From JAGVSR01 sp033765145 (GTDB taxonomy: Bacteria > Pseudomonadota > Alphaproteobacteria > Rhizobiales > Hyphomicrobiaceae): a DNA stretch of 64,000 bases. Below, piece by piece: positions 33,878 to 42,898 of this stretch. Each line of letters opens with the position of its first letter. Position 1 is the stretch's first letter. The stretch covers positions 280,658-344,657 of the forward strand of contig JANRIH010000032.1 in NCBI GenBank assembly GCA_033765145.1, in the 5' to 3' direction. The translations under genes were made by a program, and so were the position numbers. The notes under the pieces are model-generated. The model was not told where the DNA came from, did no database searches, and worked only from the letters and a program-made list of their open reading frames with translations.

Positions 33878-35158
33878 ATGCAGATCTCCAACGACATTCG
33901 TAGCCTCATCATGCGCCGCCGTGCGGGCTTCAGCCTTGAAGCACCGTTCTACCAGAGCCGCGAGATCTTCGATCTCGACATGCAGGCGATCTTCGGACGC
34001 CATTGGATCTATGCCGGCACGGAAGCGGACATCCCCGAGCCGGGCGACTATTTCACCGTGCCCATGGGATCGCTCTCGATCGTCGTCGTTCGCGACGACG
34101 ACATGGAGATACGCGCCTTCCACAACGTCTGCCGCCACCGCGGCGCGCGTCTCTGCGATGGGCATAAAGGTACCGTCGGAAATATCGTCTGCCCCTACCA
34201 CCAGTGGACCTACAATCTGTCGGGGCAGCTCATTTTCAACCAGCACATGGGCGACGGTTTCGACCTGAGCCAGTACAGCCTCAAGAAAGTTCACGCAGGA
34301 AGCGTCGCGGGCTTGATCTTCATCTGCCTCGCGGACGAACCGCCGGCGGACTTCGAGGACATGCGGCGCGAGATGGAGCCCTATATCCGCCCGCACGACA
34401 TCGCGAATTGCAAGGTGGCCTTCCAGGAAGACCTGATCGAGAACGGCAACTGGAAGATCACGATGGAGAACAATCGCGAGTGCTATCATTGCAAGGCGAA
34501 CCATCCTGAGCTCACGATCTCGATCTACGAGTTCGGTTTCGGTTACCAGCCCTCGCCCGAGAACTCCGACGAGCTGCGCGCGTTCAACGATCTCATCGCC
34601 AATGAGCACAAGCGCTGGGAAAGCTGCGGCCTCCCCTCCGTCGAGCGCGAGCACCTCGACACGCGCGTCACCGGATACCGCACGCAGCGCCTGCCCCTCG
34701 ACAAGGCCGGCGAGAGCCAGACCATGGACGCCAAGGTCGCGAGCCGGAAGCTGCTCGGCAGCTTCAAGGACCGCAATCTCGGCGGTCTGTCGTTCTGGAC
34801 CCAGCCAAACTCCTGGCATCACTTCATGTCCGATCACATCGTGACGTTCGCGGTCCTGCCGATCGACCCCCATCACACGCTGCTTCGCACGCGCTGGCTC
34901 GTTCACAAGGACGCCGTCGAGGGCAAGGACTATGATGTCGAGAACCTCGTCTCGGTCTGGCACGCGACGAACAAGCAGGACGGCGCGCTTGTCGAACGCT
35001 CCCACCAGGGCACCGCGAGCCCGGCCTATGTGCAAGGTCCCTATTCGCCCTTTACCGAGGAGCTGGTCGAGAAGTTTATGTCCTGGTACGTGAAGCGCCT
35101 GAAGTCCGAGACAGGTCTCGGCGCGGGCGCGAGCGTCAGCTCGCTGGCAGCAGGCTGA
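33878..35158 (+). CDS. gbcA: glycine betaine demethylase, oxygenase subunit GbcA
   Basis: Rieske non-heme iron oxygenase that converts glycine betaine to dimethylglycine and formaldehyde. The Rieske ligands are Cys85 and His87 (CRHRGARLC) and Cys105 and His108 (CPYHQW). The mononuclear iron ligands His204 and His209 are seen in RECYHCKANHPEL, with an Asp expected later in the chain. The 426-residue length is normal. A purine-rich ribosome site (CCGAGGAGGAG) precedes the ATG. It is paired with gbcB six bases downstream. Confidence 0.95.
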   Translation: MQISNDIRSLIMRRRAGFSLEAPFYQSREIFDLDMQAIFGRHWIYAGTEADIPEPGDYFTVPMGSLSIVVVRDDDMEIRAFHNVCRHRGARLCDGHKGTVGNIVCPYHQWTYNLSGQLIFNQHMGDGFDLSQYSLKKVHAGSVAGLIFICLADEPPADFEDMRREMEPYIRPHDIANCKVAFQEDLIENGNWKITMENNRECYHCKANHPELTISIYEFGFGYQPSPENSDELRAFNDLIANEHKRWESCGLPSVEREHLDTRVTGYRTQRLPLDKAGESQTMDAKVASRKLLGSFKDRNLGGLSFWTQPNSWHHFMSDHIVTFAVLPIDPHHTLLRTRWLVHKDAVEGKDYDVENLVSVWHATNKQDGALVERSHQGTASPAYVQGPYSPFTEELVEKFMSWYVKRLKSETGLGAGASVSSLAAG

Positions 35159-35164
35159 GGACAA

Positions 35165-36277
35165 ATGTCGCCGAACGGGAATGGAAGCATGGTCGGACCG
35201 GCGCTCTGGGGCGAACCCGCGGCACGCTGGTCCGACGAACGCGACGACACGCTCGTCTGCGTCGCCGTGCGCGACGAGACGCACGACGTGCGCACGTTCC
35301 ACTTCCGTCCCGCGGCGCCGGCGCTCTTTCGCTTCCGGCCGGGCCAGTTCCTGACCTTCGATTTCGAGATTGGCGGCGAGACGATCAATCGCTGCTACAC
35401 GATCTCCTCGCCCCCGACTCGGCCCGACACGATTTCGATCACCGTCAAGCGCCATCCCGGCGGCCAGGTTTCGAACTGGCTCCACGACACGATGCGTCCC
35501 GGCATGAACGTGAAGGCGCTCGGGCCCTCGGGCGAATTCTGTCACACGCTGAAGCCGGCCGAGAAATATCTCTTCCTCTCCGGCGGCTCGGGCATCACGC
35601 CGCTGATGTCGATGGCGCGGACCCACTACGATCTCGGCGCCGACGCCGACATCGTCTTCGTGCACAGCGCGCGCACGCCCGCCGACATCATCTTCCGCGA
35701 CGAACTCGGGATCATGGCGCGGGCGCTACCCGGCTTCAAACCGCTTTTCGTCGTCGACAAGCCGGATGAGGCGGGCGCCTGGACCGGCCCGATGGGGTTC
35801 CTGACCTTGCAGACGTTGCGCGGCTTGACGCGCGATTTCGCGCAGCGAGAAATTTACTGCTGCGGCCCCGCACCGTACATGGCGAACGTCCGCCAGATCC
35901 TCGACGGTATCGGGTTCGATCGCGCGCACTACCACGAGGAGAGCTTCTCGTTCGACGCAGCACCAGCCGAAGCAGCCGCCGCCGCACCGCTCGCCGCCTC
36001 CGACGCGGCCGTCGAGAGCTACAAGATAGAATTTTCCAAGCTCGGCCGGACGATCGAGTGCCGCGCCGACCAGTTCATCCTCGACGCCGCCAAGGAGACC
36101 GGTCTGCGCCTGCCGTTCGCCTGCACCAAGGGCGTGTGCGGCACCTGCAAGACGAAGAAGCTCTCGGGCGAGATCGAGATGAAGCACGGCGGCGGCATCC
36201 GCCAGCGAGAGATCGACCAGGGCATGGTGCTCGTCTGCTGCGGTAAGCCGAAGAGCGACGTCGTCCTCGAGCGCTGA
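35165..36277 (+). CDS. gbcB: glycine betaine demethylase, reductase subunit GbcB
   Basis: Product of 370 residues supplying electrons to GbcA. An FAD-binding domain (RCYTISSPPT) is followed by an NAD domain (LFLSGGSGITPLMSM). A C-terminal plant-type [2Fe-2S] ferredoxin domain carries Cys320/325/328 (CTKGVCGTC) and Cys358. It is convergent with choV beyond a repeat-containing gap. Confidence 0.95.
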   Translation: MSPNGNGSMVGPALWGEPAARWSDERDDTLVCVAVRDETHDVRTFHFRPAAPALFRFRPGQFLTFDFEIGGETINRCYTISSPPTRPDTISITVKRHPGGQVSNWLHDTMRPGMNVKALGPSGEFCHTLKPAEKYLFLSGGSGITPLMSMARTHYDLGADADIVFVHSARTPADIIFRDELGIMARALPGFKPLFVVDKPDEAGAWTGPMGFLTLQTLRGLTRDFAQREIYCCGPAPYMANVRQILDGIGFDRAHYHEESFSFDAAPAEAAAAAPLAASDAAVESYKIEFSKLGRTIECRADQFILDAAKETGLRLPFACTKGVCGTCKTKKLSGEIEMKHGGGIRQREIDQGMVLVCCGKPKSDVVLER

Positions 36278-36308
36278 CGGCCTGTTCTCATGGGCACTCA
36301 ACATCGGT

Positions 36309-36377
36309 GGGTTCACGGACGGCGCGAAGCGCCGGTCTGGGACCCTCACCCATCAAAGGCGGGCACGGACGGAGCAC
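36309..36377. repeat. intergenic repeat, copy A
   Basis: A 69-base element in the gbcB/choV gap with a palindromic core (GGCGCGAAGCGCC). It aligns with copy B (36467-36536) over its full length at roughly 80 percent identity by eye, sharing the start GGGTTC.CGGACGGCGC and end GGAGCAC. A third, more diverged copy lies before betB (41331-41392). Confidence 0.65.
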
Positions 36378-36393
36378 CACATCCACATGTGAA

Positions 36394-36428
36394 GACCCCG
36401 GACTTGCGCTTGCGCGCATCCCGGGGAC
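36394..36428. repeat. imperfect palindrome between repeat copies A and B
   Basis: GACCCCGG at the left and CCGGGGAC at the right flank an inner TTGCGCTTGCGCGCA stretch, giving a hairpin of about 35 bases between gbcB and choV. It could serve as a bidirectional terminator for this convergent pair, although no T-run is present. Confidence 0.45.
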
Positions 36429-36466
36429 TAATGCCCTTGATAAGAGTCGGGAACGCCGAATTAAGC

Positions 36467-36536
36467 GGGTTCCCGGACGGCGCTTCAGCGCCGATCCGGG
36501 ACCTTCACCTGTCGAATGCGGTCGCGGGCGGAGCAC
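36467..36536. repeat. intergenic repeat, copy B
   Basis: A 70-base element related to copy A, with palindromic core GGCGCTTCAGCGCC. It lies 30 bases from the choV stop codon. The shared ends GGGTTC and GGAGCAC suggest a defined repeat unit rather than chance similarity. Confidence 0.65.
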
Positions 36537-36565
36537 ACGGTCCGCAGTCGGGCAAGGACGGAGCC

Positions 36566-37750
36566 TCACCGCCTCAGGATGGCCTGCAACAGGTTCCGGA
36601 CGCCGATCGCGCCAACCAGACGGTCCTCGTCGTCGAAGAGCGCGACCGGCGCAACCCCGGACTTGTGCATCGCGAGGATCACGGTCTTGAGGCTGGTGCC
36701 CGGCCGTGCCCAGTAGACCGGCGCCTTACCCTCGGGAACGGGCGCCTCGACTTCCGTGCACGAAACCCACTGCGCCGGCTTGCCGTTGCACTCGGCCTCA
36801 CAGACCTTGTTATCCGGCCCGATCTTGAACCGCGTCGTCTTGCGAAGGTCGAGCCACACCCAGCCGTCGCCAGCAGGCTCGAGATCTCGCACGTCGCGCA
36901 TGACGTTCCATGCCGTGAGAACCGAGAGCGGGTTCACGTTGGCAATGAAGTCGCGCACGTAGTCGTTGGCTGGCCTCAGCACGATGTCCTCGGGGATGCC
37001 CGACTGGACGATGCGCCCGCCTTCCATGATCGTGATGCGGCTGCCGAGTTTCAGCGCTTCCTCGAGGTCGTGGCTGACAAACACGATCGTCTTCTTGATC
37101 GTTTTCTGCAGCTGGAGAAGCTCGTCCTGCAGCTTCGTGCGAATGAGGGGATCAAGCGCGGAGAACGGCTCATCCATCAGGAGGATCGGAGCTTCCGTCG
37201 CGAACGCGCGCGCGAGCCCCACGCGCTGCTGCATGCCGCCCGACAGTTCGTGAACGTATTTGTTGGCCCAGTTGTCGAGCCCGACGAGCTTCAATTGCCG
37301 GTCGACCTTGTCCGCGAGCTCTTTGCCTTTGAGGCCAGCCAGTTCGAGCCCGAAGCCCGCGTTCTCGCGCACGGTGCGCCACGGCAGCAGCGCGAACTGC
37401 TGGAAGACCATCGCGACCTGTTTCTGCCGGACACGGCGAAGGGTATCCGCGTCGCACGACGCGACGTCGACCATGCTGGTGCCGTCTTTGACCAGTACCG
37501 CGCCGCGCGCGACCTTGTTGAGCCCGTTGACCGCGCGCAGGAGCGTGGACTTGCCCGAGCCCGAGAGGCCCATGAGGACCGAGATCTCACCCTCTTGAAC
37601 GGTGAGGCTGGCGCCCGCCGCACCGAGCACCGCGCCGGTTTTGGCCAGGATGTCGGCCCGCGTCGCGCCAGCGTCGACCATTTTCAGGGCGGCCGGGATG
37701 TCGTTCCCGAAGATGATGTCGACATTCTTGAAATCGACGGCGACGCTCAT
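36566..37750 (-). CDS. choV: choline/betaine ABC transporter, ATP-binding protein
   Basis: Product of 394 residues. It has Walker A (GLSGSGKSTLLRAV, about 61-74), signature LSGGMQQRVGLARAFA, Walker B (PILLMDEPFSALD), and H-loop FVSHDLEEAL. C-terminal CBS-like domains (about 275-394) include LFDDEDRLVGAIGVRNLLQ. This is the OpuAA/ProV/ChoV group. Its ATGA overlaps the choW stop. The clustering with choW, choX and betBA supports choline over proline betaine as substrate. Confidence 0.92.
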   Translation of the reverse strand: MSVAVDFKNVDIIFGNDIPAALKMVDAGATRADILAKTGAVLGAAGASLTVQEGEISVLMGLSGSGKSTLLRAVNGLNKVARGAVLVKDGTSMVDVASCDADTLRRVRQKQVAMVFQQFALLPWRTVRENAGFGLELAGLKGKELADKVDRQLKLVGLDNWANKYVHELSGGMQQRVGLARAFATEAPILLMDEPFSALDPLIRTKLQDELLQLQKTIKKTIVFVSHDLEEALKLGSRITIMEGGRIVQSGIPEDIVLRPANDYVRDFIANVNPLSVLTAWNVMRDVRDLEPAGDGWVWLDLRKTTRFKIGPDNKVCEAECNGKPAQWVSCTEVEAPVPEGKAPVYWARPGTSLKTVILAMHKSGVAPVALFDDEDRLVGAIGVRNLLQAILRR

Positions 37751-38601
37751 TTCTTTGCTCCCGCATGCTGCGCGAGGATGCGGTCGAGGATGATAGCGAG
37801 AATGACGAGTGCCAGACCGGCCTCGATGCCGAGCGGAATGTTCCGGTTAGCGAGCGCCTTGTTGACCGGATTGCCGAGGCTCGGCGCGCCGATGAGCGTC
37901 GCGATGACGACCATCGAGAGCGACAGCATGATGCACTGCGTGAGCCCGGCCATGATGGCGGGAAGCGCCGCTGGCAACTCGACTTTCCAGAGGAGTTGGC
38001 TCCGCGTGGCGCCGAAACTTTCACCGGCTTCGAGCATCGGCTTCGGGATCGACGTGAGCCCGAGGTAGGTCATGCGCACGGGCGCGGGCATTGCGAAGAT
38101 GATCGTGACGATGAGTGCGGGTGCCGCGCCGAGACCGAACAGAATGAGGATCGGGATCAGGTAGACGAATGTCGGCATCGTCTGCATGAGATCGAGGATC
38201 GGCTGAGTGATGCGCCAGAGTTTCGGATTGTGCGCGCACCAGATTCCGAGCGGGATCGCCAGCGCCATCGAGATGGCCGTCGCGTAGACGACGAGCACGA
38301 GGGTCTGGACCGTTTCCTTCCAGAGCCCCTGATTGAGAATGAAGAGGAGACCGAGGAGGACGCCGAGTGCGAGTTTCCAGGATTTCTGGAGCCAATAGGC
38401 AAGGCCCGCGATCAAGAGAGCAAGAAGCACGGGCGGCATCGCGAGCAGGAGGCCGGTCGAAGTCTCGACAAGCAGTTCGAGCACGGTCGAGATCGACTCG
38501 AAAACCCACTCGAAGTAGGTCACGATGAAATCGATGACCGCCTTGCCCCACTGTCCGACGGGGATCTTCCAGCTCGTCAGTGACTTCGAGATCGGATCCA
38601 T
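37747..38601 (-). CDS. choW: choline/betaine ABC transporter, permease
   Basis: Product of 284 residues with about six membrane helices, starting with a periplasmic or cytoplasmic leader and LLVETSTGLLLAMPPVLLALLIAGL. The permease signature GESFGATRSQLLWKVELPAALPAIMAGLTQ faces the ATPase. This is the OpuAB/ProW/ChoW family. It overlaps choV. A hairpin lies between choX and choW and may set the ratio of binding protein to membrane parts. Confidence 0.92.
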   Translation of the reverse strand: MDPISKSLTSWKIPVGQWGKAVIDFIVTYFEWVFESISTVLELLVETSTGLLLAMPPVLLALLIAGLAYWLQKSWKLALGVLLGLLFILNQGLWKETVQTLVLVVYATAISMALAIPLGIWCAHNPKLWRITQPILDLMQTMPTFVYLIPILILFGLGAAPALIVTIIFAMPAPVRMTYLGLTSIPKPMLEAGESFGATRSQLLWKVELPAALPAIMAGLTQCIMLSLSMVVIATLIGAPSLGNPVNKALANRNIPLGIEAGLALVILAIILDRILAQHAGAKK

Positions 38602-38670
38602 CGCGTGATCCCCGGATCGGGCGCGCGCGGCCCGAGTGAATGCCTGCAGAAGTTATTTGGAGGAAAGAGC

Positions 38671-38710
38671 GGGCGGGGAGGCGGCCGGAGCAAGCCCCCG
38701 GTCCCCGCCC
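38671..38710 (-). terminator. attenuator-like hairpin between choX and choW
   Basis: A 9-bp perfect stem (GGGCGGGGA/TCCCCGCCC) with a 22-base loop lies 11 bases after the choX stop on the minus strand. It is followed only by a short pyrimidine-rich run. Such intercistronic hairpins in ABC operons typically stabilise the upstream binding-protein message and reduce transport-gene expression. Confidence 0.55.
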
Positions 38711-38720
38711 TCTGACGGGT

Positions 38721-39647
38721 CTACTTGGCGAGCGCGGCCTTCAGGGCTGCCACGCTGTCGCTGCCGTCGATCGTGTTGACGCCGGCGAGCCAGGGGGTCG
38801 CGGCATCCGGGTTGGCCTTGAGCCACGCCAGCGCCGTGGCCTTCGGGTCCGCGCCGTCCTTGAGGACCGGCGCCATCATCTCGCCTTCCATCTTGAGATT
38901 GAACTTGAGGTTCGTCAGCAGCTTGCCGACATTCGGGCACTCGGTCGTGTAGCCGGCACGCGTGACGGTCAGCACTTGGGCCGCGCCGAAGCCCGAGTCG
39001 CCCATGCCGTCGAGGTAGGCAATCTTCATTTCACCCATGGTCGGATGCGGTGTCCAACCGAGGAAAACGATCCATTCGTTGTTCTTTATCGCCTTCTCAG
39101 CCTGGGTCAGCATGCCCGCTTCCGAGCTTTCGACGAGTTCGAAACCGGTCAAGTTGTTCTCGGGCTTGGCGATCATCTCGGAAATGATGCGGTTTCCGTC
39201 GTTGCCGGCCTCGATGCCGTAGATCTTGCTTTCGAACTTGTCCTTGTGCGCGCCGAGATCGGTGAGCGACTTGACGCCGGCGTCGAGCACGTACTGCGGC
39301 ACCACGAGTCCGTAGCCCGCGTCCGGCAGGTTGACGCCGATCTGCTCGACCGACTTGTCGTCGAGGTATTCCTTGATGTCAGCAGTCATGCTCGGCATCC
39401 AGTTGCCGAGGAACACGTCGATGTCCTTGTTGCGCATAGACGCGAACGTCACGGGCACCGACAGGGTCTTCACCTCGGGCTCGTAGCCCAAGGCCTCGAG
39501 GATCACTTGCGTGACGCCGGTCGTCACTTGGATGTCGGTCCAACCGACGTCGGCGAATCTGACTTTCTGGCACTTGGCATCTTCGGCGTTCGCGGCCGTC
39601 GTGGCGAGGCTCGTCGCCAGCGCGGCGGCAACTAGGATGCGTTTCAT
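38721..39647 (-). CDS. choX: choline-binding periplasmic protein of the ABC transporter
   Basis: Product of 308 residues. The start at 39647 (MKRILVAAALATSLATTAANA) gives a signal peptide cut near residue 21. The OpuAC-type binding fold follows: QKVRFADVGWTDIQVTTGVTQVILEALGYE, DVFLGNWMPSM, WIVFLGWTPHPTMGEM, with the Trp/Tyr residues that form the quaternary-amine cage in ChoX. It is the first gene of choXWV. The upstream residues of the longer frame have no homology. Confidence 0.93.
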   Translation of the reverse strand: MKRILVAAALATSLATTAANAEDAKCQKVRFADVGWTDIQVTTGVTQVILEALGYEPEVKTLSVPVTFASMRNKDIDVFLGNWMPSMTADIKEYLDDKSVEQIGVNLPDAGYGLVVPQYVLDAGVKSLTDLGAHKDKFESKIYGIEAGNDGNRIISEMIAKPENNLTGFELVESSEAGMLTQAEKAIKNNEWIVFLGWTPHPTMGEMKIAYLDGMGDSGFGAAQVLTVTRAGYTTECPNVGKLLTNLKFNLKMEGEMMAPVLKDGADPKATALAWLKANPDAATPWLAGVNTIDGSDSVAALKAALAK

Positions 39648-39961
39648 GACAATTCCCCGTGTGGTTCGGTGCTTGCCGGCCTGACGGCGCCTCATGGCGA
39701 GAACGCCGCTGGTCCGCGCTTGTGACGCGGCGAGTGATCGAATTCGCGAGGACCGGTATGGAGGAACCTGCCACTCGCAAACTCGGATCATTTCGATAAC
39801 AAGCGCACTTCGAATTCAATGGAGGAATTGCGACGTCATCAAGCCATTATGCGCCCGGCGCGGAAAAGCGGCTGCCTCAATTTCTCGCAAGCGCGAACAA
39901 TTTGAGGGCTTTCGCCGGTCTCGGCGAGGGTGTTACGCCGGGTCCGTTCCGGTCGTGGAGA
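39648..39961. other. choX upstream region
   Basis: About 310 bases hold the choX promoter and the end of the gbdR unit. It is more AT-rich than the genes around it near 39770-39910. No clear operator was identified. Dyad symmetry matching a GbdR site cannot be confirmed without alignment. Confidence 0.45.
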
Positions 39962-40996
39962 TTAGGCCGAATACGACGCGACCCGCGCCGACCGCTTCTC
40001 CTGCTGCGCTGCAGCGGCGACAGGGGTGGGCGTCTGCCGCTCGCTCCGCGGTGTGCGCTTGTAGAGCGAGCGATAAGACTTGCTGAAATGGCAGGTCGAC
40101 TGGAAACCGCAGGCGACGGCGATCTGGGTGATCGACATCTCGGATTGCAGGAGAAGTTCGCGCGCCCGCTGCAATCGGAGCTTCAGGTAGTATTTCGTCG
40201 GTGTCGTCCCGAGGCTCTTCTTGAACATCCGCTGCACCTGCCGGAGCGAGAGCCCGGCCAGGTCTGCGAGTTCGATGGCCGTCAGCGGTTCCTCGAAATT
40301 GGCTTCCATGAGGGACGCGACATCGACCAGCGCCCGGTTCGAGAAACCGACGCGGGCGGCGAGCGGAATATGCTGCCGGTCGTCGCTGTCGCGGACACGC
40401 TCGAGGATGAACTGGTCTGAGATCTCCGCGACCAGCATTTTTCCGAAGTCCTGGCGCACGAGCGAAAGCATCATGTCCATGGGCGCGATGCCGCCGGTGC
40501 AGGTGATCCGGTCCCGATCGATGACGAACAGGTCTTCGACGAACGAGACGTGCTGGTGGCACTCCTTGAGGCTGGCCAGGTTCTCCCAGTGGATCGTGCA
40601 CCGGTACCCGTCGAGAAGTCCTGATTTAACAAGTGCATAAGTGCCGGTACACAACCCGCCGAGCGCGACGCCGGACCGCGCCAGCCGCCGGAGGACGCTG
40701 ATGACCCTGTCGTCCACGTACCGCTCGACGTTCACCCCGCCGCACACGAACACCACGTCCAAGGGACCGACGGCGTCGAGCGACGACACGTTGCCGATGG
40801 AAAGCCCGTTGCTGGCCGAGACGGGCTGCCCCGTAATGGTCGTGACCGACCAGGAATAGCAGTTGCGGCCGGACAGGTAGTTCGCCATGCGCATCACCTC
40901 GAGCGCCCCGGTGAAGGCGATCATGGTGAAATCGTCGAGGAGGAGAAACCCGACGCGACGGACGGGCTTCCTGTTGTCGTCGAGTGCTTTGAGCAT
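39962..40996 (-). CDS. gbdR: AraC-family activator with GATase-like sensor domain, GbdR-like
   Basis: Product of 344 residues. The start at 40996 (MLKALDDNRKPVRRVGFLLL) places the domain at the N-terminus. Residues 15-190 form a DJ-1/GATase1-like domain (VGFLLLDDFTMIAFTGALEVMRMAN, VFVCGGVNVERYV). Residues 235-330 hold the AraC double helix-turn-helix (AIELADLAGLSLRQVQRMFKKSLG, ITQIAVACGFQSTCHFSKSYRSLY). In Pseudomonas the homologue GbdR senses betaine and dimethylglycine and activates the catabolic genes. Here it lies between choX and betB, so that role is very likely. Confidence 0.88.
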   Translation of the reverse strand: MLKALDDNRKPVRRVGFLLLDDFTMIAFTGALEVMRMANYLSGRNCYSWSVTTITGQPVSASNGLSIGNVSSLDAVGPLDVVFVCGGVNVERYVDDRVISVLRRLARSGVALGGLCTGTYALVKSGLLDGYRCTIHWENLASLKECHQHVSFVEDLFVIDRDRITCTGGIAPMDMMLSLVRQDFGKMLVAEISDQFILERVRDSDDRQHIPLAARVGFSNRALVDVASLMEANFEEPLTAIELADLAGLSLRQVQRMFKKSLGTTPTKYYLKLRLQRARELLLQSEMSITQIAVACGFQSTCHFSKSYRSLYKRTPRSERQTPTPVAAAAQQEKRSARVASYSA

Positions 40997-41406
40997 CGGG
41001 GGCTCTGTCCACGCTTTGGCCGGCGCCGCGGCCGCCGCCCGGCCCCGCCGCATGATCCCGCGATAGCGAGCCCGCGCCGAATGCCGACCTGGATCAGGAT
41101 GACGTGTCCCGGCGAAAATGCAAGGGTGCGACGCGGCCTCGACCCGAGGTTCCAATTAATTTTGGGCACGTCGCCAGAGCCGATCTCGGAGCCCGCCCTC
41201 ATGGCCGGGCCTCCGAGCCGAGTGCCGAGGCCCTGTCGCCGCCGATGCCAATCTTGTCGCAATCGGGCATCCGCTGCCCCCGCGACGCCGCCATTTTTGA
41301 CGGGGAAGCAAGCTGGGAAGCGACCGGGGGAAGCGCGTTCCCGGCGCCGCTTTCAGCGCGCGTAGGGACCGTCACCGGGTCGAAAGCCGGTTGGAAAGGA
41401 AGCGTC
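40997..41406. other. divergent regulatory region between gbdR and betB
   Basis: About 410 bases lie between the gbdR start and the betB start. Long open frames cross it, but the upstream part of the betB frame has no aldehyde dehydrogenase homology. Its right end carries repeat copy C and the betB ribosome site (AAAGGAAG, 41395-41402). Confidence 0.5.
41331..41392. repeat. intergenic repeat, copy C
   Basis: Diverged copy of the repeats at 36309 and 36467. It shares AAGCG.GTTCCCGG, the CGCTTTCAGCGCG palindromic core, GGGACC.TCACC and GTCGAA. It ends just upstream of the betB ribosome site, so it lies in the untranslated leader of betB. Similarity is roughly 70 percent by eye to copy B. Confidence 0.5.
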
Positions 41407-42870
41407 GTGGCCGAACCCGTTCTGAGAAGCTACATCGACGGCAAGCCTCACCCGTCGGAAGCTGGCGAGGCCCTCGACAACGTCGATCCCGCGACCGGCG
41501 CGTTGATCTCCAAGGTCGAGATCGCCCTCGAGCCCGAGGTCGAGCGGGCGATCCGCGCCGCCGAGAGAGGGTTCCGCACCTGGTCGGCCATGTCAGGCGC
41601 GGAACGGGGCCGCGTCCTCAACCGCGCCGCACACCTCCTCCGCGAGCGGAACCGCGAACTGGCCGAAATCGAGGTCCGCGACACCGGTAAGCCCATCCAG
41701 GAAGCCGAAGCGGTGGATGTCGCGAGCGGCGCGGACTGTCTCGAATATTTCGCCGGCGTCGCGGGCTCCCTCCGCGGCGAGCAGATCGCGCTCAACAACG
41801 CCTTCGTCTACACGCGCCGCGAGGCGCTGGGCGTCTGCGTCGGTATCGGGTCCTGGAACTATCCGATCCAGATCGCCTGCTGGAAGGCCGCGCCGGCACT
41901 CGCCTGCGGCAATGCGATGATCTTCAAGACATCCGAATTGACGCCCTCGACCCCGACGCGGCTCGCGGAGGTCTTGACCGAGGCCGGCGTACCCGACGGC
42001 GTTTTCAACGTGCTCCACGGCGACGCCCGCACCGGGCACCTGCTGACGACCGACCCCCGCGTCGCCAAGGTCTCGCTCACCGGTTCCATCGGCACGGGCA
42101 AAAAGATCATGGCCGCCGCCGCCGAAACCATGAAGCGCGTGACCATGGAGCTGTCCGGCAAGTCCGCGTTGATCGTCTTCGCCGACGCCGATCTCGACGA
42201 GGCCGTCTCCGCGGCCATGCTCGGCAATTTTTATACGCAAGGCGAAGTCTGCACGAACTGCACCCGCGTCTACGTCCATCGCGACATCCACGATCGGTTC
42301 ATCGAGCGGCTTGTCACGCGAACGAAGAAGCTGAAGGTCGGCAACCCGATGGCCGCGGAGACCCAGGTCGGCGCGCTGATCTCGAAGGCGCACATGGAGC
42401 GCGTGTTGGGCTTCATCGCGGCAGGCAAGGCCGAAGGCGCGCGCCTCGTGCTCGGCGGACAACGGGTGACGGAGGGCGCACTCGCGAAAGGCGCGTTCGT
42501 CGAGCCGACGATCTTCACCGATTGCACCGACGACATGGCGATCGTGCGCGAGGAAATTTTCGGCCCCGTCATGTCGGTGTTGACCTTTGAGACCGAGGAT
42601 GAAGCCGTGGCGCGGGCAAACGCGACGCGCTACGGTCTCGCGGCTGGCCTCTTCACCCGCGATCTCGCCCGCGCGCACCGCGTCGCCGCCCGCCTCGAGG
42701 CCGGCATCTGCTGGATCAACAACTACAACATCACCCCGATCGAGATGCCGTTCGGCGGCATCAAGGAATCCGGCTTCGGCCACGAGAACGGCCAGGCCGC
42801 GATCGAGCACTATACGCAACTGAAGAGCGTCTACGTCGAGCTTGGCAAGGTCCAATGCCCCTACGAGTGA
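41407..42870 (+). CDS. betB: betaine aldehyde dehydrogenase
   Basis: NAD-dependent oxidation of betaine aldehyde to glycine betaine. The GTG at 41407 gives a 487-residue product of normal length (AEPVLRSYIDGKPHP), with AAAGGAAG upstream. Catalytic Glu248 (TMELSGKSALIVF) and Cys282 (GEVCTNCTRVYV) are present, the latter with a second cysteine at 285 where glycine is usual. The NAD motif region SLTGSIGTGKKIM and IGSWNYPIQIACWK are typical. betA follows after 28 bases. Confidence 0.95.
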   Translation: MAEPVLRSYIDGKPHPSEAGEALDNVDPATGALISKVEIALEPEVERAIRAAERGFRTWSAMSGAERGRVLNRAAHLLRERNRELAEIEVRDTGKPIQEAEAVDVASGADCLEYFAGVAGSLRGEQIALNNAFVYTRREALGVCVGIGSWNYPIQIACWKAAPALACGNAMIFKTSELTPSTPTRLAEVLTEAGVPDGVFNVLHGDARTGHLLTTDPRVAKVSLTGSIGTGKKIMAAAAETMKRVTMELSGKSALIVFADADLDEAVSAAMLGNFYTQGEVCTNCTRVYVHRDIHDRFIERLVTRTKKLKVGNPMAAETQVGALISKAHMERVLGFIAAGKAEGARLVLGGQRVTEGALAKGAFVEPTIFTDCTDDMAIVREEIFGPVMSVLTFETEDEAVARANATRYGLAAGLFTRDLARAHRVAARLEAGICWINNYNITPIEMPFGGIKESGFGHENGQAAIEHYTQLKSVYVELGKVQCPYE

Positions 42871-42898
42871 CGGCAACCAGCGGGGAAGGCCTCGTGCG

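Noticed and set aside
33473..35665. 730-codon minus-strand frame opposite etfB and gbcA
   Set aside because: It crosses two real genes and their junction on the other strand and has no recognisable domain.
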